A DNA stretch of 57,290 nt from Actinomycetes bacterium. GTDB taxonomy: Bacteria; Actinomycetota; Actinomycetes; Propionibacteriales; Propionibacteriaceae. Made by a program: the position numbers and the translations under genes. The notes below the pieces were generated by a model that saw nothing but the letters and a program-made list of their open reading frames with translations, ran no database searches and was not told where the DNA came from. Positions 25,906-33,171 of this stretch are shown here, piece by piece; position 1 is the stretch's first letter; each line of letters starts with the position of its first letter. The stretch spans positions 1 to 57,290 of the forward strand of contig JAEZVO010000044.1 of assembly GCA_023443125.1 (NCBI GenBank), written 5' to 3'.

Positions 25906-26321
25906 ACCCAGTCGTCGTGGCCACCGAGGTCGTCGATGCTGCGCCCGGTGAGCGTGGCGAGCTGCTCGACGAGGGTGCGGTGCACGAGTTCTTTGAGCGC
26001 GGCGGGCGACGCGGCGCGGTGTTCGAGGGGACGCTCGTAGAGCACGATGCGGGCGCGCTGATGCTGGTCGGCCTCCACGCCGGCGGAGAGCGGCACGCGC
26101 TCGCCCGACCATCGGCTGCTGAGGTACGGCACCTCTTCCACGCCGACCACAACGTCGTCGAGCGCGAGTGCGTCGTGGGCGAGCACTGCGGCGATCGCGT
26201 CGCGGACGCATTGGCTGAAGAAATCTTGCCGCGACTGGGCGCGGTTCAGTCGGGCGGGGGAACCGGGAGCCGTCAACGGACCACGGATTCCGCGTCCATG
26301 TCGGTCTCTCCTGCGTGGCAT
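25902..26321 (-). CDS. Zincin-like metallopeptidase family protein with degenerate active site
   Basis: The 139-aa protein aligns by eye with the small zincin-like family near whiB2 in actinobacteria (Rv3259 type): ARIVLYERPLEHRAASPAALKELVHRTLVEQLATLTG. Functional members carry HExxHH in the last helix; here that helix reads HRTLVEQLATLTG, with no HExxH, so metal-dependent catalysis is unlikely as drawn. The ATG sits 6 nt after TAGAGT. It is divergent from DUF3499 with start codons 38 nt apart. A structural or regulatory role is possible. Confidence 0.65.
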   Translation of the reverse strand: MPRRRDRHGRGIRGPLTAPGSPARLNRAQSRQDFFSQCVRDAIAAVLAHDALALDDVVVGVEEVPYLSSRWSGERVPLSAGVEADQHQRARIVLYERPLEHRAASPAALKELVHRTLVEQLATLTGRSIDDLGGHDDWV

Positions 26322-26327
26322 GGGCCA

Positions 26328-26333
26328 ACTCTA
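26328..26333 (-). promoter_or_regulatory. -10 box of the zincin-like gene (leaderless type)
   Basis: TAGAGT on the minus strand, 6 nt before the ATG at 26321. Confidence 0.6.
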
Positions 26334-26346
26334 GCTTGATCGCGGT

Positions 26347-26352
26347 TAGTCT
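26347..26352 (+). promoter_or_regulatory. -10 box of the DUF3499 gene (leaderless type)
   Basis: TAGTCT, 7 nt before the GTG at 26360. Only 13 nt separate it from the opposing -10 box, so the two promoters occupy overlapping polymerase footprints. Confidence 0.6.
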
Positions 26353-26359
26353 CTCGTTC

Positions 26360-26716
26360 GTGCGCCGTTGTTCTCGATCTTCATGCGATGCCCTCGCCGT
26401 CGCGACGCTCACCTACGTCTACGCCGAATCGACGGCGGTGATGGGGCCACTCGCGGCAACCCACGAACCGGGTGCGTACGACCTGTGTGCCAAGCACGCC
26501 GAGTCGTTATCGGTGCCGAAGAATTGGGACGTCATCCGCCTACCCGACGCGGACCCCGTCGCGGAATTCCATGCACAGGCCGCCGACGACGAGCTCATGG
26601 CACTGGCTGACGCCGTCCGCCAGATCGGGCTCCGCCACGACGATGTGCCGTTGCCGGAGGCTCCGTCCGCGCCGGTCGAGCCGGTGGAGCCCAGGCTGCG
26701 CATCGTGCGTGAGTGA
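26360..26716 (+). CDS. DUF3499 family protein
   Basis: The 118-aa protein matches DUF3499: RRCSRSSCDALAVATLTYVYAESTAV, then GAYDLCAKHAESLSVPKNWDVIRL. The paired CxxxxC and CxxH give a probable zinc-binding site. Function unknown; the family sits next to manB in many actinobacteria. The GTG at 26360 is chosen on the -10 spacing and because it starts directly at the conserved MRRCSR. Confidence 0.88.
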   Translation: MRRCSRSSCDALAVATLTYVYAESTAVMGPLAATHEPGAYDLCAKHAESLSVPKNWDVIRLPDADPVAEFHAQAADDELMALADAVRQIGLRHDDVPLPEAPSAPVEPVEPRLRIVRE

Positions 26717-26728
26717 CGAGGCGGGCGC

Positions 26729-26734
26729 TAGGCT
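26729..26734 (+). promoter_or_regulatory. -10 box of manB (leaderless type)
   Basis: TAGGCT, 6 nt before the manB GTG. The same hexamer precedes the Trm112-like gene and sahH. Confidence 0.65.
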
Positions 26735-26740
26735 GAGCCG

Positions 26741-28093
26741 GTGCTGAACGACCAGATTTTCAAGGCCAACGACATCCGCGGCGTCGTCGCCGGGAGCCAG
26801 CCTGAATGGGACGTCGAGGGGGCGGCGCAGCTCGGAGCCGCGTTCGTGGAGCTCACGGGGGCGAGCGAGTTCGTGCTGGGGCGCGACATGCGCCAGCTGG
26901 GCGAGGAACTCTCGGCCGCGTTCGCGGAAGGCGCCCGCCGGGCCGGCGCCGACGTCGTGCAGCTTGGACTCACCAGCACTGACCAGCTGTGGTACGCCTC
27001 GGGCGAGACGAGCCTGCCCGGCGTGCAGTTCACAGCGAGCCACAATCCCGTCGACTACAACGGCATCAAGTTTTGTCTCGCCGACGCGCGCCCCGTGCCC
27101 GCCGACTTCATGACCAAGCTGCGCGACCTCGCCCCGACGGTGGACCTCTCGCGCCCGGTCACCGGGCGAGTGCGCGAGTGGGACTCGCTGCCGGGCTACG
27201 CGCAGAAGCTCGGTGAGCTCGTGCCCGTGCGGGCCGAGCGGCGGTTGAAGGTGGTTGTGGACGCAGGCAACGGCATGGCTGGGCACACGGTCGATGCCGT
27301 CCTGGGCGGGCGCAGTGTGGACGTGGTGGGGCTCTACCTGGACCTCGACGGTGCGTTTCCCAACCACCCGCCCAACCCACTGGTGCCGGAGAATCTTGTC
27401 GATGCCCGGCGCGCTGTCGTCGAGCATGGGGCGGATTTGGGGCTGGTGTTCGACGGGGATGCCGACCGCTGCTTCATCATTGACGAGCGCGGCGAGGTGG
27501 TGGACCCGTCGGTGATTACCGCGATGATCGCGCGGGCGAAGTTGGAGCGGGAGCCGGGGTCGGTGATCGTGATCAACACCATCACGTCGCAATGCGTGGC
27601 CGAGGCCGTTGAGGGGCGAGGGGAGCTGGCGCGCTCGCGTGTCGGGCACACCTACGTGAAGGCGCTGATGGCTGAGCGCAACGCGATCTTCGGCGGCGAG
27701 CACTCCGCGCACTACTATTTCCGTGATTTTTGGTCGGCCGATACGGGCATGCTCGCCGCGCTGCATGTGATGGAGACGGTGCGTGCCGGCGGGGTGCTTT
27801 CCGAGCTGGCGAGCGCTTTCGATGGATACGCGCGCTCGGGGGAGATCAACTCCACCGTCGCGGATGCGGATGCCGTGCTCGACGCGGTCGCCGCGGCGTT
27901 CGAGGGGCGCGGGCGGCACGAGCGCGGCGACGGGCTCACCATCCGCGACGCCGACGCCGGCTGGTGGGTGAACCTGCGCCCGTCGAACACCGAGCCGCTG
28001 CTGCGCCTGAACGTGGAGGCCCGCGACGAGGCGACCATGGCCGCCCTCCGCGACGAGGCCCTCGCCCTCGTGCGCTCGACTCCCGGCGGTTGA
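26741..28093 (+). CDS. manB: Phosphomannomutase/phosphoglucomutase
   Basis: The 450-aa enzyme interconverts mannose-6-P and mannose-1-P. It shows all four signatures of the alpha-D-phosphohexomutase family: catalytic phosphoserine loop TASHNPVDYNG near residue 98, metal loop DGDADRCFI near 240, sugar loop GEHSAHYYF near 320 and phosphate loop RPSNTEPLLR near 415. Together with ManC it leads to GDP-mannose. The stop codon TGA belongs to a CGGTTGAGTAG repeat unit, so the last residues (TPGG) may be repeat-encoded. Confidence 0.94.
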   Translation: MLNDQIFKANDIRGVVAGSQPEWDVEGAAQLGAAFVELTGASEFVLGRDMRQLGEELSAAFAEGARRAGADVVQLGLTSTDQLWYASGETSLPGVQFTASHNPVDYNGIKFCLADARPVPADFMTKLRDLAPTVDLSRPVTGRVREWDSLPGYAQKLGELVPVRAERRLKVVVDAGNGMAGHTVDAVLGGRSVDVVGLYLDLDGAFPNHPPNPLVPENLVDARRAVVEHGADLGLVFDGDADRCFIIDERGEVVDPSVITAMIARAKLEREPGSVIVINTITSQCVAEAVEGRGELARSRVGHTYVKALMAERNAIFGGEHSAHYYFRDFWSADTGMLAALHVMETVRAGGVLSELASAFDGYARSGEINSTVADADAVLDAVAAAFEGRGRHERGDGLTIRDADAGWWVNLRPSNTEPLLRLNVEARDEATMAALRDEALALVRSTPGG

Positions 28094-28182
28094 GTAGCGG
28101 AGTGCCCCCTCGGCGGTTGAGTATTCCGCGCCCTTCGGTGGTTGAGTAGCGGCGAAGCCGCGTATCGAAACCCTGCCGGCCA
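28084..28182. repeat. GGTTGAGTAG-type repeat cluster 2
   Basis: Three GGTTGAGTA motifs (28088, 28115 and 28140 region) with the last unit complete (core GCGGCGAAGCCGC, then GTATCGAAACC). The first overlaps the manB stop codon. Followed by a 41-nt hairpin and a 79-bp hairpin, so the whole manB to Trm112 gap is repeats. Confidence 0.8.
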
Positions 28183-28223
28183 GATGATTTCGACTCGCCG
28201 CTTTCAGCCGCGGCTCAATCATC
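28183..28223. repeat. 41-nt GATGATT...AATCATC hairpin repeat, copy 1
   Basis: Begins GATGATTTCGACTCG and ends CGGCTCAATCATC, with a GC-rich middle. Same length as three further copies at 39748, 40120 and 40318. Each copy follows a CGTATCGAAACC-type end of a GGTTGAGTAG unit. Confidence 0.75.
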
Positions 28224-28252
28224 GAGAATTGACCCCGCCTTCCACCACCCAC

Positions 28253-28331
28253 CTAACCCGATATCCACATCCGTTTCCCAAATCAGCCCAAAATCGCACT
28301 GTTCAGCAAACGAATGTGGATATCGGGTTAG
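28253..28331. repeat. 79-bp hairpin element (25-29-25), copy 1
   Basis: Arms 28253-28277 and 28307-28331 (CTAACCCGATATCCACAT... and its complement) match at 23 of 25 positions around a 29-nt A-rich loop. It ends 38 nt before the -10 box of the Trm112-like gene. Confidence 0.85.
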
Positions 28332-28369
28332 CTCTCGCCTCGTACACCCCAGCGCCTAACGGTACGCAG

Positions 28370-28375
28370 TAGGCT
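28370..28375 (+). promoter_or_regulatory. -10 box of the Trm112-like gene (leaderless type)
   Basis: TAGGCT, 6 nt before the ATG. Confidence 0.65.
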
Positions 28376-28381
28376 TGGGCC

Positions 28382-28570
28382 ATGGCTGAAACCATGGATC
28401 TCTCCCCGGAATTGCTGGCGATCCTCGCCTGCCCCTCGTGTCACGCGAAGTTCGCGGTTGACTACGACTCGAATGAGCTCGTCTGCACGAATCAGTCGTG
28501 CGCGCTGGCCTACCCAGTGCGCAACAACATCCCTGTACTCCTCATCGACGAGGCGCGGTCCACGCTGTGA
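28382..28570 (+). CDS. Trm112-like zinc-ribbon protein
   Basis: The 62-aa protein has LLAILACPSCHAKF, LVCTNQSCALAYPVRNNIPVLL: a CxxC plus a second Cys pair forming a zinc ribbon, and the family's closing YPVRxxIPVLL. Trm112 partners activate methyltransferases in eukaryotes and archaea; bacterial relatives are stand-alone and not well characterised. It overlaps the next gene by 4 nt (GTGA), indicating a shared operon with the sugar-isomerase-like gene. Confidence 0.85.
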   Translation: MAETMDLSPELLAILACPSCHAKFAVDYDSNELVCTNQSCALAYPVRNNIPVLLIDEARSTL

Positions 28571-29571
28571 TCCCCTTCGACGACGCCCGGCTGGAGGCGC
28601 CAACACTCGCCGACCACGAGGGGCTGCGCTGGCTCGCCTCCGCCGGGGCGCGGGTGCGTCGGCTGCAGCTCGACGCCATCCTGCCCCAACTCGAGCGTGG
28701 TGATCGCCCGCGCGGCGTGCTGCTGATGGGCGCCGAGGCCAGGCTGATGCGCGCGGTGCTCGAGCCGGTGTGCCCAGTGCCGCTCATGGCCTGGTCAGGC
28801 GCGACGCTGCCCGCGTGGGTCGGTCCGCTCGATTTGGTCGCCATCGTCGACGATCAAGACCCAAGCTCCGGCCTCCTCGACGCATCCGCCGGCGCCGCCC
28901 GCAGGGGAGCGACGGTCCTCGTCGCGGCGCAGAAGCACTCGCCGTTGGCTGAGGCGACGTCGGGTTCGGAGACGACGCTGGTTCCCGTCGACGAGCCCGA
29001 TCCGACGGCATCCGCCGTCGGGCTGCTCACGTTGCTGGGGCAGCTTGGGCTCGGCCCGCATATCAACCTGGAGGGGGTCGCGGAGGCGGTTGACCTCGTC
29101 GCGGAGAGCTGCTCGCCGCTGAAGGATCTGTCGTCGAATCCGGGCAAGGAGCTTGCCATCGCGTTCGCGGATCACGTGCCGCTGATCTGGGGTGGCACAG
29201 TGCTTGCCAACCGTGCCGGGCGGCGGATCGGTGAGGCGCTCCGGCACGCGAGCGGTGTGCCGGCGCTGGCCGCCGACGCCACGGAGCTTGCAGCGGTGTT
29301 GCGCAGCACGGAGCGACGAGATCCGTTCGCCGACCCCGACGACCAACCCCGCACCCCGATGGTGCTCCTGCTCGACGTCGACGAGGTGCCGCCGGCGGTG
29401 CAGGCGCGGGTGAGTGAGATCGAGAACCTGGCCGACGCCGCGTCGGTGCGCGTGGTGCGCGTGGCATCGGGCGCCGCCGACTACCCGCTCGCCCCCATCG
29501 AACGCTACGTGACCCTGCTCACGCGCGGGCTGTACGCCGTCGAATATCTGAAGATTGGATTGTGCCGATGA
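28567..29571 (+). CDS. SIS-domain protein, bifunctional phosphoglucose/phosphomannose isomerase-like
   Basis: The 334-aa protein looks like the PGI/PMI-type SIS family: an N-terminal SIS core (RPRGVLLMGAEARLMRAVLEP..., VAIVDDQDPSSGLLDASAGAARRGATVLVAA) and a C-terminal region ending LAPIERYVTLLTRGLYAVEYLKIGL, the usual close of the bacterial PGI C-domain. In mycobacteria an equivalent (Rv3256c, from memory) lies between manB and manA. Here no type I manA follows, so this could be the mannose-6-P isomerase that completes the GDP-mannose route. The SIS active-site residues look poorly conserved, so activity is uncertain. Coupled by GTGA to the gene before and ATGA to aroQ. Confidence 0.75.
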   Translation: MIPFDDARLEAPTLADHEGLRWLASAGARVRRLQLDAILPQLERGDRPRGVLLMGAEARLMRAVLEPVCPVPLMAWSGATLPAWVGPLDLVAIVDDQDPSSGLLDASAGAARRGATVLVAAQKHSPLAEATSGSETTLVPVDEPDPTASAVGLLTLLGQLGLGPHINLEGVAEAVDLVAESCSPLKDLSSNPGKELAIAFADHVPLIWGGTVLANRAGRRIGEALRHASGVPALAADATELAAVLRSTERRDPFADPDDQPRTPMVLLLDVDEVPPAVQARVSEIENLADAASVRVVRVASGAADYPLAPIERYVTLLTRGLYAVEYLKIGLCR

Positions 29572-29999
29572 CGACGAAGGTGCTGGTGCTGAACGGCCCG
29601 AACCTGGGCAGGCTGGGGTCGAGACAACCCGACGTGTACGGCGCGCTCACCTACGAGGGTCTGGCGGAGCACCTTGTCGAGACGGGGAAGCCGCTCGGCT
29701 TCGACGTCGACGTCCGGCAGACCGAGCACGAGGGCCAGATGATCGAGTGGCTGCACGAGGCAGCCGACGGCGGGCACCCCGTCGTGATCAATGCCGGGGC
29801 GTGGACGCACTACTCGTACGCGATTGCCGACGCCGCCGCCCTCGTGTCGCGCTACGTCGAGGTGCACATCTCCAACGTGTTCGCGCGCGAGGAGTTCCGG
29901 CATCACTCGGTGCTGAGCGCCGGCGCGGCGGGGGTCATCGTCGGCTGTGGAGTCGGCGGCTACGACCTCGCCCTCGCGCACCTCGCGTCGCTGGCGTAG
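29568..29999 (+). CDS. aroQ: Type II 3-dehydroquinate dehydratase
   Basis: The 143-aa enzyme performs the third shikimate step. Family motifs are LVLNGPNLGRLGSRQPDVYG at the start with the active-site Tyr and Arg loop, RQTEHEGQMIEWLHEA near 52, INAGAWTHYSYAIADA near 77 and HISNVFAREEFRHHSV near 100 with the catalytic His. Length is exactly typical. Its presence in this operon, away from other aro genes, is unusual compared with the mycobacterial order. ATG overlaps the preceding stop. Confidence 0.94.
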   Translation: MTTKVLVLNGPNLGRLGSRQPDVYGALTYEGLAEHLVETGKPLGFDVDVRQTEHEGQMIEWLHEAADGGHPVVINAGAWTHYSYAIADAAALVSRYVEVHISNVFAREEFRHHSVLSAGAAGVIVGCGVGGYDLALAHLASLA

Positions 30000-30016
30000 C
30001 GGGCGATACCCGCTCA

Positions 30017-30137
30017 GGCAGGTGAAACCTGTGCGGCAACTGAGCGGATTATGTGTCACCTGCCTCCCGACGACGCATCGTTGCGGCTAGGCAAGTGACA
30101 CTTGTTCCGCAACTGAGCCGCACAGGTTACGTGTGCC
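30017..30137. repeat. 121-bp nested palindromic repeat, copy 2
   Basis: Outer arms 30017-30037 (GGCAGGTGAAACCTGTGCGG...) and 30117-30137; inner arms 30053-30065 (GTGTCACCTGCCT) and 30089-30101 (AGGCAAGTGACAC), 23 nt apart. Same spacing as copy 1. It fills the gap between aroQ and the sahH promoter. Confidence 0.85.
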
Positions 30138-30199
30138 CGGCGGAGGGAACGCGTCCGACGACCCCCGCTGCCGGGCGGGCATCGTCGAGGCAAAGCGCG

Positions 30200-30205
30200 T
30201 AGGCT
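30200..30205 (+). promoter_or_regulatory. -10 box of sahH (leaderless type)
   Basis: TAGGCT, 8 nt before the GTG at 30214. Leaves no leader for a riboswitch. Confidence 0.65.
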
Positions 30206-30213
30206 TGGCTTCC

Positions 30214-31629
30214 GTGGAATACCAAGTTGCAGACCTGTCGTTGGCCGAGTTTGGGCGCAAGGAGATCGCGCTCGCTGAACACGAGATGCCGGGCCTCATG
30301 GCCATGCGCGAGCGCTACGCAGCCGAGCAGCCGCTCAAGGGCGCGCGCATCGCCGGCTCGATTCACATGACCATCCAAACCGCCGTCCTCATCGAAACCC
30401 TCACCGCGCTGGGCGCGGAGGTGCGCTGGGCGTCGTGCAACATCTTCTCGACGCAGGACCACGCGGCGGCGGCGATCGTCGTCGGCAAAGACGGCACCCC
30501 CGACGATCCGCGCGGCGTGCCCGTGTTCGCGTGGAAGGGTGAGACGCTCGAGGAGTACTGGCAGTGCACCTCGCGTATCTTCGACTGGGGCGACGAGCTG
30601 CCCAACATGATCCTCGACGACGGCGGCGACGCCTCGATGCTCGTCCACGAGGGCGTGCGTGCGCAGGAATCCGGCTCGGTCCGCGAGGCCACCGACGACG
30701 ACTCGCACGAGTTCCGCATCTTCCTGGACACGCTGCGCACCAGCGCGCTCGACTGGAAGACCATCGCCGAGTCGGTGCGCGGGGTCACGGAAGAAACCAC
30801 GACGGGCGTGCATCGTCTGCACGAAATGCACCGCAACAACGAGCTGCTTTTCCCGGCCATCAACGTCAACGACTCCGTCACCAAGAGCAAGTTCGACAAC
30901 AAGTACGGCTGCCGCCACTCGCTCATCGACGGCATCAACCGCGCCACCGACGTGCTGATCGGCGGCAAGGTCGCCGTCGTGTGTGGCTACGGCGACGTGG
31001 GCAAGGGCTGCGCGGAATCGCTGCGTGGGCAGGGCGCTCGCGTGATCGTTACGGAAATCGACCCCATTTGCGCGCTCCAGGCCGCCATGGACGGCTACCA
31101 GGTGGCGCGCCTCGACTCCGTCATCGAAGAAGCCGACATCTTCGTCACCTGCACCGGCAACCGCGACATCATCATGGCCGACCAGATGGCCCGCATGAAG
31201 CACCAGGCCATCGTCGGCAACATTGGCCACTTCGACAACGAGCTCGACATGGCCGGCCTCGAAGCCCGCACCGACGTCACGAAGGTCGAGATCAAACCGC
31301 AGGTGCACGAGTGGCGCTTCGACGACGGCCACAGCATCATCGTGCTCTCCGAAGGCCGCCTGCTGAACCTCGGCAACGCCACGGGGCACCCGTCGTTTGT
31401 GATGAGCAACTCATTCACCAACCAGGTGCTCGGGCAAATCGAGCTGTTCACGAAGCGCGACGAGTACCCCGTCGGCGTGTACGTGCTGCCGAAGCACCTC
31501 GACGAGGAAGTCGCCCGACTTCACCTCGACGCGCTGGGCGCCGAGCTGAGCACGCTCACGCAGGCGCAGGCCGACTACATTGGCGTCTCTGTCGACGGGC
31601 CGTTCAAGCCGGACACCTACCGCTACTGA
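30214..31629 (+). CDS. sahH: S-adenosyl-L-homocysteine hydrolase
   Basis: The 471-aa enzyme splits S-adenosylhomocysteine to adenosine and homocysteine in the methyl cycle. N-terminal motif EMPGLMAMRERYAAEQPLKGARI, VAVVCGYGDVGKGCAESLRG (NAD-binding, about 252), SNSFTNQVLGQIELF near 395 and the C-terminal KPDTYRY whose Lys/Tyr contact NAD of the partner subunit are all present. Length fits bacterial class with the extra insertion. The GTG at 30214 is chosen on -10 spacing and gives the normal MEYQVADLSLAEFGRKEI start; an upstream in-frame start would add 27 unrelated residues. Confidence 0.95.
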   Translation: MEYQVADLSLAEFGRKEIALAEHEMPGLMAMRERYAAEQPLKGARIAGSIHMTIQTAVLIETLTALGAEVRWASCNIFSTQDHAAAAIVVGKDGTPDDPRGVPVFAWKGETLEEYWQCTSRIFDWGDELPNMILDDGGDASMLVHEGVRAQESGSVREATDDDSHEFRIFLDTLRTSALDWKTIAESVRGVTEETTTGVHRLHEMHRNNELLFPAINVNDSVTKSKFDNKYGCRHSLIDGINRATDVLIGGKVAVVCGYGDVGKGCAESLRGQGARVIVTEIDPICALQAAMDGYQVARLDSVIEEADIFVTCTGNRDIIMADQMARMKHQAIVGNIGHFDNELDMAGLEARTDVTKVEIKPQVHEWRFDDGHSIIVLSEGRLLNLGNATGHPSFVMSNSFTNQVLGQIELFTKRDEYPVGVYVLPKHLDEEVARLHLDALGAELSTLTQAQADYIGVSVDGPFKPDTYRY

Positions 31630-31649
31630 GCCAACCCTCCTCTACACAC

Positions 31650-31701
31650 ATGATGGTGTGAGATCTGTTACGGAAAACCGCAATAGATCTCACACCATCA
31701 T
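31650..31701. terminator. Long perfect hairpin between sahH and the DUF3039 gene
   Basis: Perfect 17-nt arms (ATGATGGTGTGAGATCT and complement) around an 18-nt loop that itself contains CGG-AAAA-CCG. Weaker pairing extends the stem outward to about 31640-31712. Located between convergent genes, so a bidirectional terminator is the simplest reading, but the arms are AT-richer than the surroundings and no T-run follows. Confidence 0.55.
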
Positions 31702-31724
31702 CTGTTGTGGGGAGCGAGCGCCGC

Positions 31725-31967
31725 TCAGTCGTTCGACTTCAGCGACTCCCAAATTTCTTTGCACTCGGGGCAGACGGGGTAGCGGTCGGGGTTGCGCGAC
31801 GGCACCCACACCTTGCCGCACAGCGCCACGACGGGGGTGCCATTCACCATCGCTGCGGTCAGCTTGTCTTTCGGCACGTAGTGCGAGAAGCGGTCTTGGT
31901 CGCCGTCTTCGAACACCTCCGTGCGTTCGTCGAGCACCGTCTGTGAACCGGGGGCCATGTCAGTCAT
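31725..31967 (-). CDS. DUF3039 family zinc-ribbon protein
   Basis: The 80-aa protein has the DUF3039 pattern: HYVPKDKLTAAMVNGTPVVALCGKVWVPSRNPDRYPVCPECKEIWESL, with Cys in LCGK and a CPEC pair forming a likely zinc site. Function unknown, actinobacteria-specific. The ATG at 31967 is preferred over 31976 because TAGAAT is 7 nt upstream and overlaps the longer start. Confidence 0.9.
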   Translation of the reverse strand: MTDMAPGSQTVLDERTEVFEDGDQDRFSHYVPKDKLTAAMVNGTPVVALCGKVWVPSRNPDRYPVCPECKEIWESLKSND

Positions 31968-31974
31968 GCCCCAC

Positions 31975-31980
31975 ATTCTA
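31975..31980 (-). promoter_or_regulatory. -10 box of the DUF3039 gene (leaderless type)
   Basis: TAGAAT on the minus strand, 7 nt before the ATG at 31967. Confidence 0.65.
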
Positions 31981-32000
31981 CGATGGCGCTCCTCTCCGCT

Positions 32001-33101
32001 TCAGGAGAGCAGCGATACCGTCAGCCACAGCACCAGTCCGCCGAGTGCCAGCGCGCTGCCAACCACCCACACCCAGAACCAGGCGTTGTGGGTTTCTTTC
32101 GTCTTTTTCGGCTGATACTTGCTCTGCCCCAGGTAGCTGTCGAGCACACTGACCGGCGTCTCGCTGCGCGGCGACAAGCTCCCGGGTGACGCCCCGACGA
32201 ACGACACCGGCGTCACCGGTACGTTGGGCACAGCAACGCTTCCCGACGGGAGCCCCGTCGTTCTGGGCATGGGGGAGTAGAGGTCGCCGCCTGGCAGCTG
32301 GGCCGCGAAATGGTCGAACGCTTTCGCCAGCTGCGCGGCCGTTTGGGGGCGACGGTTCGGGTCGGGGGAGAGCACGGAGGCGAAGAACGTGTCGAGGCTG
32401 GCGGGGGCGCCGATCTGTTCGGCAATCGGCACCGGCCCGATGGCTGAGTTGCGCGAGAGCAGATCCTGCAGCGTCTTGATGGGGAACGGCGGGTGCCCGG
32501 TGAGCAGGGCGTAGGCGACGCATCCCATCGAGTACAGGTCGGAGCGCTGGTCGAGCTGCGTCGACTTTGCCTGCTCGAGGGCCATGTACGCGGGCGTGCC
32601 GGCGGTCATGGTGTCGCGGTACTCGTCGAGTAAGGATTTGGCGACGCCCAAGTCGGCCAGCAGCACCTTCACCCCGGATTTGGTGTTGTTGAGCAGTACG
32701 TTGCCGGGCGTGATGTCGCGGTGCACGAGCTGGTGTTTGTGCAGCACCTCCAACGCCCGCGTAGCTTCGGCGCACAGCCGCAGCGCGAGGCCGGGCTGTA
32801 CCCGTCGCTTCCGGAGCTGATCGAGCGAGCCGCCGTTGGCGATGTCCATCACGTAGTAGGGCTGGCCGCGGTCGGTGGTGCCGATGTCGTAGACGCGCAC
32901 GATGCGCTCGTCGGCGAGTCGCCGCAGCAATCTGGCCTCGGCTAGGAACCGCCCGCGGACGTCGTCGTTCGTTGACCAGTTTTCCGCCAATACCTTGATG
33001 GCGACGGCGACGTCGAGCGTGTCGTCGTGGCCCTGGTACACCGTCGCAAACGACCCGGACCCGATGCGCCCGGTGATGCGATAGCGGTCGATCATCTCCA
33101 T
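32001..33101 (-). CDS. Membrane-anchored serine/threonine protein kinase
   Basis: The 366-aa protein has a Hanks-type kinase domain in residues 1-260: glycine loop GRIGSGSFATVYQG, catalytic Lys in VAIKVL (about 35), HRDITPGNVLL (catalytic loop; Thr replaces the usual Lys), LADLG in place of DFG, GTPAYMALEQ and DLYSMGCVAYALLTGHPPF. A Ser/Pro-rich linker leads to one hydrophobic helix (NAWFWVWVVGSALALGGLVLWLTVSLL) that ends at the C-terminus, so there is no extracellular sensor. An in-frame ATG six nt downstream is an alternative start. Substrates unknown. Confidence 0.9.
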   Translation of the reverse strand: MEMIDRYRITGRIGSGSFATVYQGHDDTLDVAVAIKVLAENWSTNDDVRGRFLAEARLLRRLADERIVRVYDIGTTDRGQPYYVMDIANGGSLDQLRKRRVQPGLALRLCAEATRALEVLHKHQLVHRDITPGNVLLNNTKSGVKVLLADLGVAKSLLDEYRDTMTAGTPAYMALEQAKSTQLDQRSDLYSMGCVAYALLTGHPPFPIKTLQDLLSRNSAIGPVPIAEQIGAPASLDTFFASVLSPDPNRRPQTAAQLAKAFDHFAAQLPGGDLYSPMPRTTGLPSGSVAVPNVPVTPVSFVGASPGSLSPRSETPVSVLDSYLGQSKYQPKKTKETHNAWFWVWVVGSALALGGLVLWLTVSLLS

Positions 33102-33171
33102 CTCGGTTCCATTATTGGGCTAGAAGGTTACGAAAGGGAAGCCTGAGGCTTTGTCTGGCATGCTTGGAACT

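Noticed and set aside
24196..26412. 738-codon minus-strand open frame
   Set aside because: It runs antisense through the DUF5719 gene and the glycosyltransferase, has Arg/Ala/Gly-rich shadow composition and no recognisable motif.
30140..30213. S-adenosylhomocysteine riboswitch before sahH
   Set aside because: The -10 box lies 8 nt before the GTG, leaving no leader, and the upstream DNA is a palindromic repeat.
31640..31712. Additional copy of the 79-bp hairpin family
   Set aside because: Arm sequence, arm length (17) and loop length (18) all differ from the 25-29-25 element, so it is listed separately.
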